53,680 nucleotides of DNA. Source: Branchiostoma floridae (Eukaryota > Chordata > Leptocardii > Amphioxiformes > Branchiostomatidae). The position numbers were made by a program, and so were the translations under genes. Of this stretch, positions 25,285-47,873 are shown one piece after another. Location of the stretch: positions 2,468,350 to 2,522,029 of the forward strand of contig NC_049996.1 in the NCBI RefSeq assembly GCF_000003815.2, in the 5' to 3' direction. The notes under the pieces were generated by a model. That model was not told where the DNA came from, did not search any database, and worked only from the letters and a program-made list of their open reading frames with translations. Position 1 is the stretch's first letter. Each line of letters begins with the position of its first letter.

Positions 25285-25869
25285 AATTCAGTCTATTGCT
25301 AAAATACAGTATGAATCAGTTGCAGTGTTAAATGAGTGTCAACATACATGTATGTACCATATATAATTGTGACCTGACTGTGATCTGAGAGACAAGCAAA
25401 ATTCCTCCAGGAATTCAGTCTCTTTGACCAAGGCAATGGCCTTGACTTTTCCACCCCCAGATCTTACCTGTCTACTTGGTCAAGTGCGTGCACACGTACT
25501 TGCAATAAATTCAACACTCACATGTGAAAGCCTAATAGTGTTCTCTATGCGAAAGTGTTGTTTGAAAGAAACAGCACTTAGGCTAGTATGGGTTGTATTG
25601 CTTGCAAATAGACTGTGAAATGGAGGTCAAGAACTTGAAAGAGTTTCTATGCACTGCTGGAATATGCGAACTCAGACATACACATGTACAGACAAAGTAT
25701 TCTATAAAATCTGGGACAATCTGTAGAGTATAGCAATTCATCTTATCTTTTGTATATTCAGTCAAGGTTTTTAAAAATACTTCTGTATGGTAATGATTAC
25801 ATGTATTACCTTTCCAAAGAAGGTTCAGTGCACAAAATGCACGAAAAATACAAAAGAAAACCCAGAAAA

Positions 25870-26110
25870 TTCTTGATATTCTTCCCTACTTCAGCACCAA
25901 GGACAGTACCCACAGGAAATGTACTTCCAGATGCAGACTTTGAGACTGGATTTGAAAAAAAAGGCTCTTATTTTGTAGTGTTTTAGTGTGGCTGCTATGT
26001 ACAAGGCCTGCTCTTACCCATTCTGTAGGAAGTACCTCAAATACATATTTCTTTTCTCATCAGGTCTCAATGTTAACACTTTGCCACAGGGTTGACGGTG
26101 ACCGTGACTT
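25870..26110 (-). other. Triplicated coding-like module, copy 1
   Basis: On the minus strand it encodes SGSTFPVGTVLGAEV, similar to the copies at 26338-26660 and 28800-29035. The acceptor-like pyrimidine tract seen in copy 2 is altered here. A segment containing gttaacactttgccacagg is shared by all three. It may be an exon of an unknown gene or part of an unrecognised repeat. Confidence 0.35.
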
Positions 26111-26337
26111 CATGCCATGCATGTACTCAATACATAAAATTATGTTACTTTGGTTCTAGTCCATTACATTTTTAGCCTAAAAGTTCACTACATTGCCCAT
26201 TCTTCAAGAGATACAACAAAAACCCATACATGTACATGTTTCCTTACTGTGAAGGTAGACATTAAGATCATCCTTACTTAAATTTTGAAGCTCTTAAAGA
26301 AAAAAACAACAAGAACTCAGTCTGTTATGCCGTCATG

Positions 26338-26660
26338 TTTTAGTGTAGCTACGTTGTACAAGGCTTGCTTTTCTCTTCAATGTACATTATTCATTTCCTC
26401 ATTTGGTGTCAATGTTAACACTTTGCCACAGGGTTGGCTGTCAACATGACTGCATGCTGTTTCTACCCAGTATACTTTAGTGATCACATGTCGTGTACAG
26501 CTTTCGTATTCCTCCCACACTTCAGTACCGAGGACAGTACCCTCAGGAAATGTACTACCAGATACAGACTTTGAATCCAAACTAAAGAAAGAAAACTTGA
26601 TGATATGCTGTGTGACCACATTATGTACAAGGCCTGCTTCACTCTTACCTGATTGGTGGG
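26338..26660 (-). other. Triplicated coding-like module, copy 2
   Basis: This is the best-preserved copy. On the minus strand, sequence ending cag with gtaagag following (near 26656) resembles a splice donor. The pyrimidine-rich ttctttctttag then resembles an acceptor just before a frame reading SGSTFPEGTVLGTEVWEEYE. The frame stays open for about 80 codons. No protein family is recognised. The combination of donor, short intron-like sequence, acceptor and conserved peptide argues for duplicated exons, but no expression evidence is available. Confidence 0.4.
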
Positions 26661-26944
26661 AAGTTCAGACTTTTATCTAGGATTTTATCATAGGGAGTCC
26701 AAATTTCTTGGTGAGTCTGGGTAAGTGAGATACATGTAAGTGCTACTATTGTAGGGGTTCTTGGGCATCCACCTTCCAGAGTTTTTGATAATTTTAGGTT
26801 AAAGTGGTGCATTCTATGGTATCCTGAGGGCAAAATTACTGTGAAAGAGATCACAGTAAAAGACTGACAAATGACCTATATAGAGCTAGTGGTCAATCAG
26901 AATTTCATACTTGTCAGATTATCTGCTCCCCAGTGTAAGGGCAT

Positions 26945-28719
26945 CCACCCCCGTTAAACTCCAGCTCCGGCCCGCACGGTCCAGCTCTTGCCCGCACGGT
27001 CCAGCTCCGGCCCGCACTGATTCCAGCTCCGGCCCGCACGTCCCAGCTCCGGCCCACACGTTCCAGCTCCGGCCCGCACGGTCCAGCTCCGGCCCGCACA
27101 GTCCCTTTTCCACTAAAAAAATTGGCCAAAAAAGTTTAAAAGTTGCCCATTTTAAGAAAATTCCGGGACGACATGCAAAACTTTTTAGCGCATTCGTTGG
27201 CTTACATGTTCGCCCATCCTCTGACCGAATATGACGGCCCAAGACCCGCTGGTTTTTGAGATTACTCCATACCTCCTGTCGCGATACCATAAGTCAGGCA
27301 CGCCTAGGCATAGAACGCCATGGCCAATGAAAGTTTCCGCTTTACGCACAGAAGGAACTCACGATCTTTAATAAATACAGCTAACATGGATAACATGACT
27401 GTCCATTTTCACAACTTCAAACGGTGGTCCATGACCCGGTTCATGTCCGCACACACGACTGTGTCATACAAAGACCAGCACCAGTACAGAAGACATTTGA
27501 AAACAAGACATTGTTCACCTCACTTCCTTTTCAATGCGTTTTGAGTAATATCAGTCACCCTCTTTATTCTGTAAAATTGCATGCTGTTTTTCTGTAATTT
27601 GTCTATTTGAACAATTGCAACACATCATGTGCTGATTCAAAATGTCAAAACGTTAATGATTTTGTTTACAACTGCAGTAGCAATGTGCATCGAAAATACA
27701 TGTACATGTAAATGATTTTGTCCCTGCTAACACACCGGGGTCGGCAGATCACAAATCACGAACGCTATCACCGTCGCCACAAAAGCACTAGTTCGTTTGG
27801 GCAAGGACAATAGGCAGTACTTAAACACCACTGTTACACTAACAGCAATTGGCATAACCAAAACTAAAAACCTTCTGTTGCACAACTTTCTTCAGGAAAC
27901 ACAAACTTTTGGGCATGACAAATACATCTCATTTGTTGCTAATATGCTCACCATAAAAGTACAACAACTGTTTCCATTGTATACATGTATATCAGACATG
28001 TTAATTTGTAAGCATCTATAGATATAAGGTGATACGCATCATCCTGATAGTTATGTATTGTTGTTAGCATGGGCATTTTGTTAGCCACATACAAGTAAAT
28101 AGTCATCATGGGCAATTTATCAACCATGTACAAGTAAGTAGCTAGCTATAGTCTCTATCATAGGCATTTTGTAAGCCATATAGAAGTCAGTCAGGGGCAT
28201 GATCGTGATGGGTGTCGCAAGAGGAACCGGGTCATGAACCACGGTCAAAAATTGTGAAAATGGACAGTCATGTTATCCATGTTATATATGTATTCATTAA
28301 AGATCGTGCTTTCCTTCTGTGCGTAAGGAAACATTCATTGGCCATGGCGTTCTATGCCTAGGCGTGCATGACTTATGGTATCGCGACAGGAGGTATGGGG
28401 TAATCTCAAAAACCAGCGGGTCTTGGGCCGTCATATTCGGTCAGAGGATGGGCGAACATGTTAGCCAACGAATGCGCTAAAAAGTTTTGCATGTCGTCCC
28501 AGAATTTTCTTAAAATGGGCAACTTTTAAACTTTTTTGGCCAATTTTTTAGTGAAAAGGGGACTGTGCGGGCCGGAGCTGGACCGTGCGGGCCGGAGCTG
28601 GAACGTGTGGGCCGGAGCTGGGACGTGCGGGCCGGAGCTGGAATCAGTGCGGGCCGGAGCTGGACCGTGCGGGCAAGAGCTGGACCGTGCGGGCCGGAGC
28701 TGGAGTTTAACGGGGGTGG
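26945..28719. mobile_element. DNA transposon with long inverted arms and 20-bp subterminal satellite
   Basis: This 1775-bp element has inverted arms of roughly 500 bp (about 26945-27450 and 28225-28719) that are nearly identical. Each arm begins ccacccccgttaaactccag and carries about eight tandem copies of a 20-bp unit (ccagctccggcccgcacggt and variants). The 3-bp sequence cat flanks both ends (26942-26944, 28720-28722). The centre (27450-28225) has no transposase frame and includes a remnant resembling the SINE at 5868-6046 (near 27730-27835). The superfamily is unassigned; 3-bp duplications occur in several. Confidence 0.8.
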
Positions 28720-28799
28720 CATCTAGTGCGTCCTATTTCTTGATATTTTAAGAAAAGCGCGTCCAGATGATGCCATAACGCATGAATGGCTAAAATCCT

Positions 28800-29035
28800 G
28801 GGGAAGTACCTCGGATACATATTCCTTTCCTCATCGGATACATATTCCTTTCCTCTCAATGTTAACACTTTGCCACAGGACTGTCACAATGACTTCATCC
28901 CGTGCATGCCGTTTCTCTCCAGTATAATCACACTTTGTGCAGTTTTCGTATTCCTCCCACACTTCAGCGTCGAGGACAGCACCCTCAGGAAATGTACTTC
29001 CAGATGTGTCGTCTGGAATGAGCTCCGGCATACTA
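28800..29035 (-). other. Triplicated coding-like module, copy 3
   Basis: The minus strand encodes SGSTFPEGAVLDAEVWEEYE in an open frame, matching copy 2. It is separated from copy 2 by the transposon 26945-28719. A 20-bp block (tcggatacatattcctttcc) is locally duplicated at its low-coordinate end. Confidence 0.4.
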
Positions 29036-29040
29036 GTTGC

Positions 29041-29575
29041 TGATTAGTGCAGGCAGACATTCCAGCTGAAATTTGAACTCTTGTCACTGCCTCTGGTTCT
29101 GTTGTGTGCTGCAAGCTAATGAATGATGAAAAGTTTTCGGATTTGCAAATAGAAAAGCTGTCCCTGTAGCTCAACTGATAACAGGCTCGCAGTTGAGCTT
29201 CTGGTTCCAACTAGTTGGTAACTAGTAGCTGATTAGTGCAGGCAGACATTCCAGCTGAAGTTTGAACTCTCGTCACTTCCTCTCATTTTGATGTGTGTGG
29301 CAAGCTAATGATGAAAAGTGTTTGGATTTGAAGATAGAAAAGCTGGATGTCCCTGTAGCTCAACTGGTAGCAGCATCACAGTTGAGCTTCTGGTTCCAGT
29401 TAGATTACTGAAATTTGAACTCTTGTCACTGCCTCTGGTTTTGATGTGTGCTGCAATGCAAGCTATTAAATGATGAAAAGTTTTTGGAATTGAAGATAGA
29501 GAAATCTGGATTTCCCTGTAGCTCAACTGGTTGCAGTGTCACAGTTGAGCTCTTGACTTTAATCGATATTTTATA
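29041..29575. repeat. Three-unit tandem repeat with tRNA-like segments
   Basis: Three units of roughly 170-190 bp start near 29041, 29230 and 29404. Each contains ctgtagctcaactgg (A box-like), then a cacagttgagctt palindromic partner, and a block tttgaactcttgtcactgcc. It resembles a SINE that became tandemly duplicated. A related piece lies in reverse at about 38965-39001. Confidence 0.65.
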
Positions 29576-29579
29576 TCAT

Positions 29580-30150
29580 TTTATGTTGAAGGCTGTCATA
29601 ATTTATTTTTCAACATAGGCTACATTGTAACTCCTCTGACATGTTTTTATTCACGATATACATTTGTACCATAATCACTTTATTTTTGCGACAGTGTAAT
29701 ATTAAAAAAAAAAAGATTTCACCACAAACTTCACCGCAGTGACTAGACTATACCCTAATGTTTTGACCATGAACTACAAATCATCCCAAAGACTACATTT
29801 TCTTCCTACAGCCAAATTAAATCAATGCAAATTTATAGGCATATACAGTAACCGTTACTGTAGATGTACATGTATAGAGAAACGTCCTTGCTTGGGTCAA
29901 CTGTTTTTAGCACCCTTAGACTTCTAACTCACACTTTACAGAATATATTCAGTCATGCTTGGAAAGCCATTACCTTATCTCTATACAACACCTTGCCTTA
30001 GAATGGATCACACTTACAATGCCTCAAGAGTTATGCCAATTTGCATGCATTATATTGCTAGAGATAGAGATGTTCCAACAGAAAGCATGCATAATCTTTA
30101 GCCTGATGCAGTGATAGCTTCATGGATTGGTACTGCAATTCCTGTAATCT
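29580..30150. other. No gene seen
   Basis: AT-rich, with no exon, RNA gene or transposon terminus recognised. Confidence 0.45.
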
Positions 30151-30154
30151 ATTT

Positions 30155-30558
30155 CAGGGCTTGAAATACTGGGTGCATGTGCACCCAGGTGCACCCAAAA
30201 TTTGATCTGTGCACCCAATTTTTTTCTGTTGGTGCACAGAGTGCACCCAAATATTTTCAAAGGTTTACCTAATATATACTATCATGCACCATATTCTTGA
30301 CATCCAACTGTCAGAAATATAATAAAATGTCTGTCATAGTAACTTACTTGTTTAAAAATTTGAAGTTCAATTTGGATTTATCGAAATTTTAAATGCTCAA
30401 AAGAGGAACAGTAAGGTTTGTAAGTAGGTTTTTGTACCTAATTCTCTAATTTGATAGTAATTATTTCACGTGGTGCACCTAAAAATTGTTTGGTGCACCC
30501 AATTTTTTAGGTTGGGTGCACCAGTGCACCTAATCCCCAAAACGAATTTCGAGCCCTG
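30155..30558 (+). mobile_element. hAT-like MITE with gtgcaccca repeats, copy 1
   Basis: This 404-bp element has termini cagggcttgaaatac and aatttcgagccctg. Subterminal arrays of gtgcaccca and its complement occur at both ends. A 5-bp duplication, tattt, flanks it (30150-30154, 30559-30563). It is the same family as 33885-34232, which also has a 5-bp rather than an 8-bp match. Confidence 0.82.
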
Positions 30559-30563
30559 TATTT

Positions 30564-31128
30564 TGTATTGCCATGTGTAATAGCCACTGGCAGTTTTGGC
30601 AGTCGTATCTTTATGGGCAGCCCTATCTATGTTTGCACTTGAATCAATAAAGTATTCAAATATGGCACAATATTATAGTTATATTTGCTACCACATTGAG
30701 TGATTATTTCAGAAGCCATGTAGAATTTATGAACTTATAGAACTTTTTACTCCAACAGTTTCCTTGTGTTTTTTTCTCTTACTACTAACACAATATACTT
30801 AGTCTGACATATGGTTAACTTTGCTCAGATGTGAACACTTCTGAGTTCTAAGAATAACCTCAGATTTGCATATTATTAACATGCAATTATGGCAAAGTAA
30901 TATTTATGGGCAATCCTGTTTCTAAAGCGCAAGAGACAGAAGTTGATAATCTAACACCACTAAACTAATTTCAACAATTCACTTGGCTTCAAAGTCGTAT
31001 GTCTACATCTTCTTAAGACTAACATCTACCAAATAAAGATATGATTCATAGAAAAATAAGAAAATACAAGTATTTGAAATTGAATGTTCATCATTTATCA
31101 TCATTTGAAAAAATGCCATTGGTAATGC
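30564..31128. other. No gene seen
   Basis: AT-rich sequence upstream of the Penelope-like pair; no exon recognised. Confidence 0.4.
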
Positions 31129-31185
31129 ATTAGACACTATACGCCAAAAATAGTTACTCAAGCAACTGGATATGGTTTTGAAACG

Positions 31186-31227
31186 GTCAGACGTTTCGGA
31201 TAGAATCCACTTTCCTTCGTCAGTGAC
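31186..31227 (-). ncRNA. Hammerhead-ribozyme-like motif, arm 1
   Basis: Read on the minus strand it has gtca, the conserved ctgacga, a stem-loop of ggaaag, tggatt and ctatcc (one A-A mismatch), gaaa, a minimal acgt stem III, the gtc cleavage triplet and tgac pairing back to gtca as stem I. One extra A lies between ctgacga and stem II. It is inverted relative to arm 2. Confidence 0.5.
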
Positions 31228-31591
31228 ACTGAAGAGATCTGGAAGAAACAGGTCTTTTATACTCTAACTATGAATGAAGACAATTTCAGATGTCCAATAG
31301 GAAAGGTTGTAAGACAATTCATACTGAAGACAATTTGGATTCCAAAGAAAACAAAGCTAAGCCAAAGTCAAGCTGAAGACAATTTGGATTTCAAAGGATA
31401 TCAAGGCTAAGACACAGTTAATGCAAATGAGTCAATTAGCTCCTGTTGTTTTAGTTACAGGAGCTAAAAATTTTTTTGTTGGGGGGGGGGGGGGGGTAGT
31501 GCTATGTCCCAAGTTCCTATTGGACATCTGAAATTGTCTTCATTCATATAGTTAGAGTATAAAAGACCTGTTTCTTCCAGATCTCTTCAGT

Positions 31592-31633
31592 GTCACTGAC
31601 GAAGGATAGTGGATTCTATCCGAAACGTCTGAC
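31592..31633 (+). ncRNA. Hammerhead-ribozyme-like motif, arm 2
   Basis: The layout is gtca (31592-31595), ctgacga (31596-31602), stem II ggatag/ctatcc with a tggatt loop (31604-31621), gaaa (31622-31625), acgt (31625-31628), a gtc triplet ending at 31629, then tgac (31630-31633) closing stem I. Stem II is perfect. The extra A at 31603 is a deviation from the usual core. The very short stem III is known from Penelope-type hammerheads, which can act as dimers. Confidence 0.55.
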
Positions 31634-31932
31634 CGTTTCAAAACCATATCCAGTTGCTTGAGTAACTATTTTTGGCGTATCTTATTACCTGGATGTCTAA
31701 CCTACATCGACGTATTAGACACTATAATTTTGCCCAAAACATATGATTTAGGCCCTTTTGAGCGTTTCTGCACTGTTTTGAAAATGTGCTACTAAAAATC
31801 GAAATTTGATCAATGATTTTTTTTTTTGATTCTAAACATGTCTATTAAGTGTATTTCACCCATACAGAAACAAAATTTCATCTTGAATTGAAAAAAAAGG
31901 TTTCTTTCTTACATTTTCCTTTGTGTTTACAG

Positions 31933-43997
<12,065 letters not shown>

Positions 43998-44369
43998 TTG
44001 ATAATCCATACAGTGTGTGTACTGATATAAACGTATATCGTAAGGCCCATATCGTATGTACCATATACAGCACTGTATACCCGAAGGTCACGTATATGTA
44101 CATACACTAAGGATGGTCATATAGGGAGAGTGGGTCCTAAAAAAACTCCCAAACCCAGAGATTGGGCCCGGGGCTCCTGACTGTAACATCCACATCTTCT
44201 GTGTGGAGAGTCTCTCTCTCCTCTGTAAAGAGTCAGTGTAACTGGAAGATGCAAGGAGCCCCATGGCTTGGGTTTAACTCAAACCGTATTCTCAAGATCA
44301 GCTGAAATTTTTTCTTTAATTTGAAGATTGAAGTCGCTGATGGCTTCACCTTTTCGATGAAGAATGACT

Positions 44370-44462
44370 CTTGTGATGATGATGATGGTGTTGATGATGT
44401 TGTTGTTGTTGTTGTTGATGATGATGATGATGGTAATGATGATGATGATATGATGATGAAAG
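44370..44462. repeat. GAT/GTT trinucleotide microsatellite
   Basis: Interrupted runs of gat and gtt triplets (gatgatgatgatggtgttg, then repeated gttgtt, then gatgat again), about 90 bp, in the probable 3' UTR. Confidence 0.85.
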
Positions 44463-44981
44463 CTGAGAACAGAAGGAGAAACCTTTAAGTTTTTTCAACT
44501 GTCAATCATATAGTCCAGTTCTGGAAATGTTGTTTTCTGTCCAAGGGCACTGGTACAGGTTGAATGTTCAAAATTGCCTGTACTACTCTGCTGGTTTTAT
44601 ATTAGTCTAAGATTTTATGAAATACAGATCTAACTGCAAACTATGTAAAGAATGGTTCAATTCTTTATCTTATTCAGCGAATCATGGGAGGTAACAAAAC
44701 TGTATAAAAAAGTCAAACGAAAATCCGTATTAAATCTATATATTATGCAGTACAGTAGAAGCCAGGTAATTGCACAACGGATTACTACACTTCTGTTAAT
44801 TGCACTGACTCACAAAATCCCAAACCAGTGCAGTCCAGCTAGATAACTTTGCATTATTGCACCATGCGGATAATTGCACAAAATAAGCTGGCAAATGGGG
44901 TGTGCAATGAAATGGCTTCTACTGTACCAGGACTAGTACAGAAATACCTACATAGCATGAGTCTTATTTACAGTCCATATG

Positions 44982-45189
44982 CTGTAAATGCATTTAAGTT
45001 CGCGGGGATTTAATTTTGCGGTAGCGGGAAAATGGACTTTTCGCGGTGGTTTTAATTTTGCGGTAGCACCATGCACTGTAGTCTCTTAATGTTATGGAAA
45101 AATGTTCGCGGTGGTTTTGAATTCGCGGTGAAGCGGCCGCCGCGAAAACCACGAACATTAATCCACCGCGAACATTTCTTCATTTACAG
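44982..45189. mobile_element. Tc1/mariner-like MITE (ctgtaaatgc family)
   Basis: This 208-bp palindromic copy has ends ctgtaaatgcatttaag and ttcttcatttacag and an interior of ttcgcggtggttt blocks. TA follows the right end; the left flank is TG, so the duplication is not intact. Confidence 0.75.
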
Positions 45190-45229
45190 TAGTACACAAG
45201 TACCTATGGAAGGTTTTACTAAACTCAGG

Positions 45230-45425
45230 ACTGAGGTTCCACTTTTTTTGGTGAGACCTCTAACCAGCTCTTAGCCAATCAGAGAATTGCTTAGACACAT
45301 TTTCTTTAGGTAAATGTTAAATTCTCTAACCAGCTGTTAGCCAATTATGATAGTGTAAATGTTTTCTTTAGGTAAAGTTAAATCTCTGATTGGCTGACAG
45401 CTGGTTAGAGGTTACACACCCACAA
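45230..45425. repeat. Inverted repeat around taaccagct
   Basis: Left sequence with cctctaaccagctcttagccaatcagag is complementary to the right gattggctgacagctggttagagg (45387-45412). A third partial copy, tctaaccagctgttagccaat, lies between them. It looks like a small palindromic element. Confidence 0.5.
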
Positions 45426-45519
45426 AAAGTGGAAATCTCAGCTCAGTTTATTTAGTGTCTTCTCAAGGTAAATTGTATAGGATGTTAGAATTAGGTTCTG
45501 CATAGGAGAATTAATGTTA

Positions 45520-45880
45520 GGCCACACCAATTTAGTTTCTTGGTTCACGGATTTGCTCGCTCCTATTTTTTGGAAAGAGAAATAAAAATAGAAATTACCA
45601 CTCAGCAAATTTTCACCATTAATGAAACAATTCACCAACTTTCTGGTGTAGCAAATTGGCCTTTATATTATAAGCTCCTTAAAGTGTGGGTACAGGTGCT
45701 GTTACTGTATAGTAATAGTGTTTCTGTACTTTTTTCAAGCTGAAAACTTTTTATTCTATATGTTTTGGATAGGCCCTTACCTTTACCCCAACCATTTTAC
45801 AATTTTTATTTTTATTTCGCCCTTTCGCTCCACATTTTTTATGAAAAATCCGTGAACCAAGAAATTAAATTGGTGTGGCC
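45520..45880. mobile_element. PIF/Harbinger-like MITE (family A), copy 3
   Basis: A 361-bp copy of the family at 34480-34855, flanked by tta (45517-45519, 45881-45883). The interior closely follows copy 1 (gcctttatattataagctccttaaag). Confidence 0.9.
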
Positions 45881-46284
45881 TTATGATAGAAGATAACTCT
45901 GAGGACAATCAGGAGAAACAATGTTAAATCTACTGCAATATGATAGATTTGAGGTATGATTTTAAAGATATGCAGAGAGACAAATCAAGATGTTCCAAGT
46001 TTTACAACCCAAGAACAAGAGGAATAAGTTGATAATTGCATGGAATACTGATTTGTCTGCAATGATATCAGATTTTACTTGCAATATGATATACATGTAT
46101 ATCATTGTATGGAAAATGTAAATTGTAATGGAATTGCAGTCTGTCTTGAACATCTATTTTGATATGTATAAATTGACGTTATAATGCTGCTATTCAGCTA
46201 TTCAAATTTTCGATTCGATCATAAGTCTCTGTCAAAGAAGATTGCAGGATTTGGGTAGAGTACAATTTATTTTCTTTAAGGAAA

Positions 46285-46640
46285 AGGTACAGGTGGCATC
46301 TTGTTGGTGTAACAGTTAGGGTGTGATCCTGGGTTTGAATCCCTTTACATGCCACCAATGTTGTGCCCTTGGCAAAAGGCACTTAATACAACTTTCCTCA
46401 CTCCACCCAGGTGTAAAAATGGGTCCCTGACTTCAGTTGGTAAGGTAAAAGGCAGTGGAAGGAGAGGGATGGGCTCCACCTTCCAATACCGTGCGCTAGA
46501 CACAGTGGATAACATATACCCATTGCCCGTACGGCCTCGAAATCGACTTTGGAACTACCTTTATCTTTTACAAGCAATTTGTCACCATTTACTGGAGCCG
46601 GGGACCTTTGAAAACCATGTCAATTTGTAAGGTTTTACTG
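46285..46640 (+). mobile_element. tRNA-derived SINE
   Basis: An A box-like ttggtgtaacagttagg and a B box gggtttgaatcc (46330-46341) are followed by a body with caactttcctcact (46389-46402), identical to that at 24507-24520, and ctccacccaggtgtaaaaatg. It is longer than the 24415 copy and less eroded. Confidence 0.65.
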
Positions 46641-47539
46641 AAAAGTAACCTTCCTTGACATTCATTTTAGAGCCAAAGTCTAGCCAAATCCTTTCAAATC
46701 TCAAATTGTCACTCCCAAATCCTTATAGATGGGTCCCTAGGATTGAGCCATTTGCTGGGTGACACAAAGGGTCAATTCTAGCTCAGCTGTGAAATCACTG
46801 TACATTACAACTCTACTTTCTTTCACCTCGCATCTTATGGTTAACCATGGGACATTAACCATTATAGATACAAAGGATACAGTGTACGTGACGTTACCAG
46901 CAGTGCAATTTCCAGTGAGCTTTTAGAGCGTAATTGGGATTCGTGGTGTCTTACCTTTTGCTAACAGTCTATGTACTGTCCTAGAATGCAGAGAAGCATA
47001 GCATATCAGATGGGCACATCTTTTTGTTTTCATGTTATTATTTTTTTATTTCAGGATTCTGCATTGTTGTAATGTTTTTATCACGTACAGTGTGGCCTAA
47101 GATGGCTTAGCTCAGAGTTGTTTATTTAGCGTTTTGTCCATCGCAATAAAAATTATTTGTAAAGTTTAATTGTAACTTCAAAATTTTCTATGATATATAA
47201 TTATGTACATTTACATATGGATACGTTTTCATGCTCAAGATATCATAACAGCAAATCTGCTGCACTGTTTGTTTTGTGTTAAAGCAACTGAATATTGCTA
47301 TTATTACTTTGTGGCTAGCTACAACGTCAAATCTTTTAAAAATATACAACGTTTTGTGTTGTATTTGTCATGATTGCTGTGCTCCTTGGCATTTGTGTGT
47401 ATGTCATTTGTATTTTTAAGATTAAAATAATAAAATATGTTCATGACATGACTGTAGCTGTTCTTGTTATTGTTGTGTGATCTGTTTGTTGCTTGTCAAT
47501 AAGTATTGTACTTGTGCTCAGTAAATATATAGGTTACAA

Positions 47540-47873
47540 CACCTGTGCTTGGTGTTGAACACTATCTATACACTCAAACGCATCTCTTCATTGTGCTGAA
47601 CATCATCTACATACAACCACACCTGTCCTTGGTGCTGAACACCATCCAAACACACACAATACCATTCCTTGGTGCTAACTGCTAGTAACACCCATACAAA
47701 CACACCTGTCCTTGGTGCTGAACACTATCCACGTACAAACATATCTGTCCTTGGTGCTGAACACTATCCACATATAAACATACCTGTCCTTGGTGCTGAA
47801 CACTATTCACACACAGGCAATCATACCCGTCCTTGGTGCTGAACACAATCCACACATAAACACACCCAGCCGG
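47540..47873. repeat. 39-bp minisatellite, left part
   Basis: About eight degenerate units of 39-43 bp carry the core tgtccttggtgctgaacac followed by atccacacacaaacatacc. The array continues at 49615 after a transposon insertion. Confidence 0.85.

Larger units (their letters stand above)
31141..31713. mobile_element. Inverted pair of Penelope-like retroelement termini
   Basis: Arms of about 163 bp at 31139-31301 and 31516-31680 are inverted copies of each other with few mismatches. Between them lie a twice-repeated gaagacaatttggat motif and an 18-nt G run (about 31479-31496). The 12-bp sequence attagacactat directly flanks the unit (31129-31140 and 31714-31725), as expected of a target-site duplication. 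Each arm holds a hammerhead-like motif, which is a known feature of Penelope-like terminal repeats. No reverse transcriptase remains. Confidence 0.7.
43998..47450 (+). other. DUSP3: Probable DUSP3 3' UTR or downstream region with poly(A) signals
   Basis: No further coding sequence follows the stop. Poly(A) signals aataaa lie at 47145-47150 and 47429-47434; the latter is followed by GT-rich sequence (gctgttcttgttattgttgt). If used, the 3' UTR would be about 3.4 kb and would contain the MITEs at 44982 and 45520. An earlier attaaa near 44729 is an alternative. Which is used cannot be decided here. Confidence 0.35.

Noticed and set aside
26911-27290. Overlapping open frames with Pro/Arg/Ser or Gly/Glu-rich repeats at 26.9-27.3 and 28.5-28.75 kb
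   Set aside because: They are translations of the 20-bp GC-rich subterminal satellite of the transposon arms.
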